Source: Acidobacteriaceae bacterium
Lineage (GTDB): Bacteria > Acidobacteriota > Terriglobia > Terriglobales > Acidobacteriaceae
Direction: 5' to 3'
Assembly: GCA_003133425.1 (NCBI GenBank)
Contig: PKXI01000093.1
Coordinates: 1 to 5,981, forward strand
DNA: 5,981 bases
The position numbers and the translations under genes were made by a program. The notes beneath the pieces are model-generated. The model had not been told where the DNA came from, ran no database searches, and saw only the letters and a list, made by a program, of their open reading frames with translations. This document shows, piece after piece, positions 5,851-5,981 of the stretch (positions within the stretch are counted from its first letter, which is position 1; every line of letters starts with the position of its first letter).

Positions 5851-5981
5851 TCACTCCTCGGCTTCAGTGTAGCCCCATTCGAGGTGACCCTCGCAGGTGT
5901 CGTCCCGCCCAAGGTTTGGCGCCGGGTGCATATCTGCCTGGCATATCTCGGTGAGTGCATAATCGCCATAAGCGGCCAATC
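5851..5981 (-). CDS. C-terminal end of an unrecognised gene (partial)
   Basis: An open frame entering from the right edge encodes 42 residues and ends with TGA at 5853-5851. The translation is acidic, with two cysteines, two histidines and the ending GHLEWGYTEAEE. I do not recognise the family. Support for it being real is positional: its stop lies 3 nt before the Mut7-C ATG, and its last codons (GAG GAG TGA) supply the Mut7-C Shine-Dalgarno site, a common arrangement in cotranscribed genes. One other - strand frame is also open here, but it would run out of frame into the Mut7-C gene. The call therefore stays tentative. Confidence 0.5.
   Translation of the reverse strand, partial: LAAYGDYALTEICQADMHPAPNLGRDDTCEGHLEWGYTEAEE

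Noticed and set aside
5860..5981. Another - strand frame open from the window edge into the Mut7-C start region.
   Set aside because: It would continue out of frame into the Mut7-C gene, whereas the chosen frame stops 3 nt before that gene, as expected for coupled genes.

Overview
The window is a compact bacterial chromosomal segment of moderately high GC, with no mobile element, CRISPR array, rRNA or tRNA that I can see. It is bacterial rather than archaeal because it encodes an EF-P family protein and because its genes carry strong GGAGG-type Shine-Dalgarno sites. The mix of genes (Ub-Mut7-C protein, COG1839 adenosine-specific kinase, divergent EF-P, IMPase/ADP-ribosylglycohydrolase fusion) would suit Acidobacteriota or another deep-branching soil or sediment lineage. 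That placement is an impression, not a demonstrated assignment.

Layout: one gene on the + strand (34-1923) encodes a 629-residue two-domain protein. An inositol-monophosphatase/CysQ-like phosphatase is fused to a complete DraG-type ADP-ribosylglycohydrolase. It converges on a block of six genes on the - strand, read from right to left. These are the C-terminal end of an unrecognised gene (5981-5851), a ubiquitin-like plus Mut7-C RNase protein with a zinc-ribbon (5847-5083), an EF-P-like translation factor (4804-4223), an adenosine-specific kinase (4196-3711), a YbaK-type aminoacyl-tRNA deacylase (3580-3098) and a calcineurin-like metallophosphoesterase (2991-2020).

Spacing suggests several transcription units. 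The partial gene and the Mut7-C gene are 3 nt apart and probably translationally coupled. The EF-P-like and adenosine-kinase genes are 26 nt apart and probably form an operon. The 278-nt gap before the EF-P-like gene holds a perfect 10-bp hairpin. The 130-nt gap before the deacylase gene begins with an 8-bp hairpin that overlaps the kinase stop codon. The 106-nt gap before the metallophosphoesterase gene holds a 20-bp imperfect palindrome. No gene-free stretch exceeds 300 bases.

Functionally the - strand block leans towards translation quality and nucleotide/RNA metabolism: EF-P for stalled ribosomes, YbaK for mischarged tRNA, Mut7-C as a PIN-fold RNase and a kinase that makes AMP from adenosine. 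The most unusual gene is the phosphatase/ADP-ribosylglycohydrolase fusion, which puts two hydrolases of nucleotide or sugar-phosphate type on one chain. I did not find convincing evidence for a wholly new defence or mobile system.
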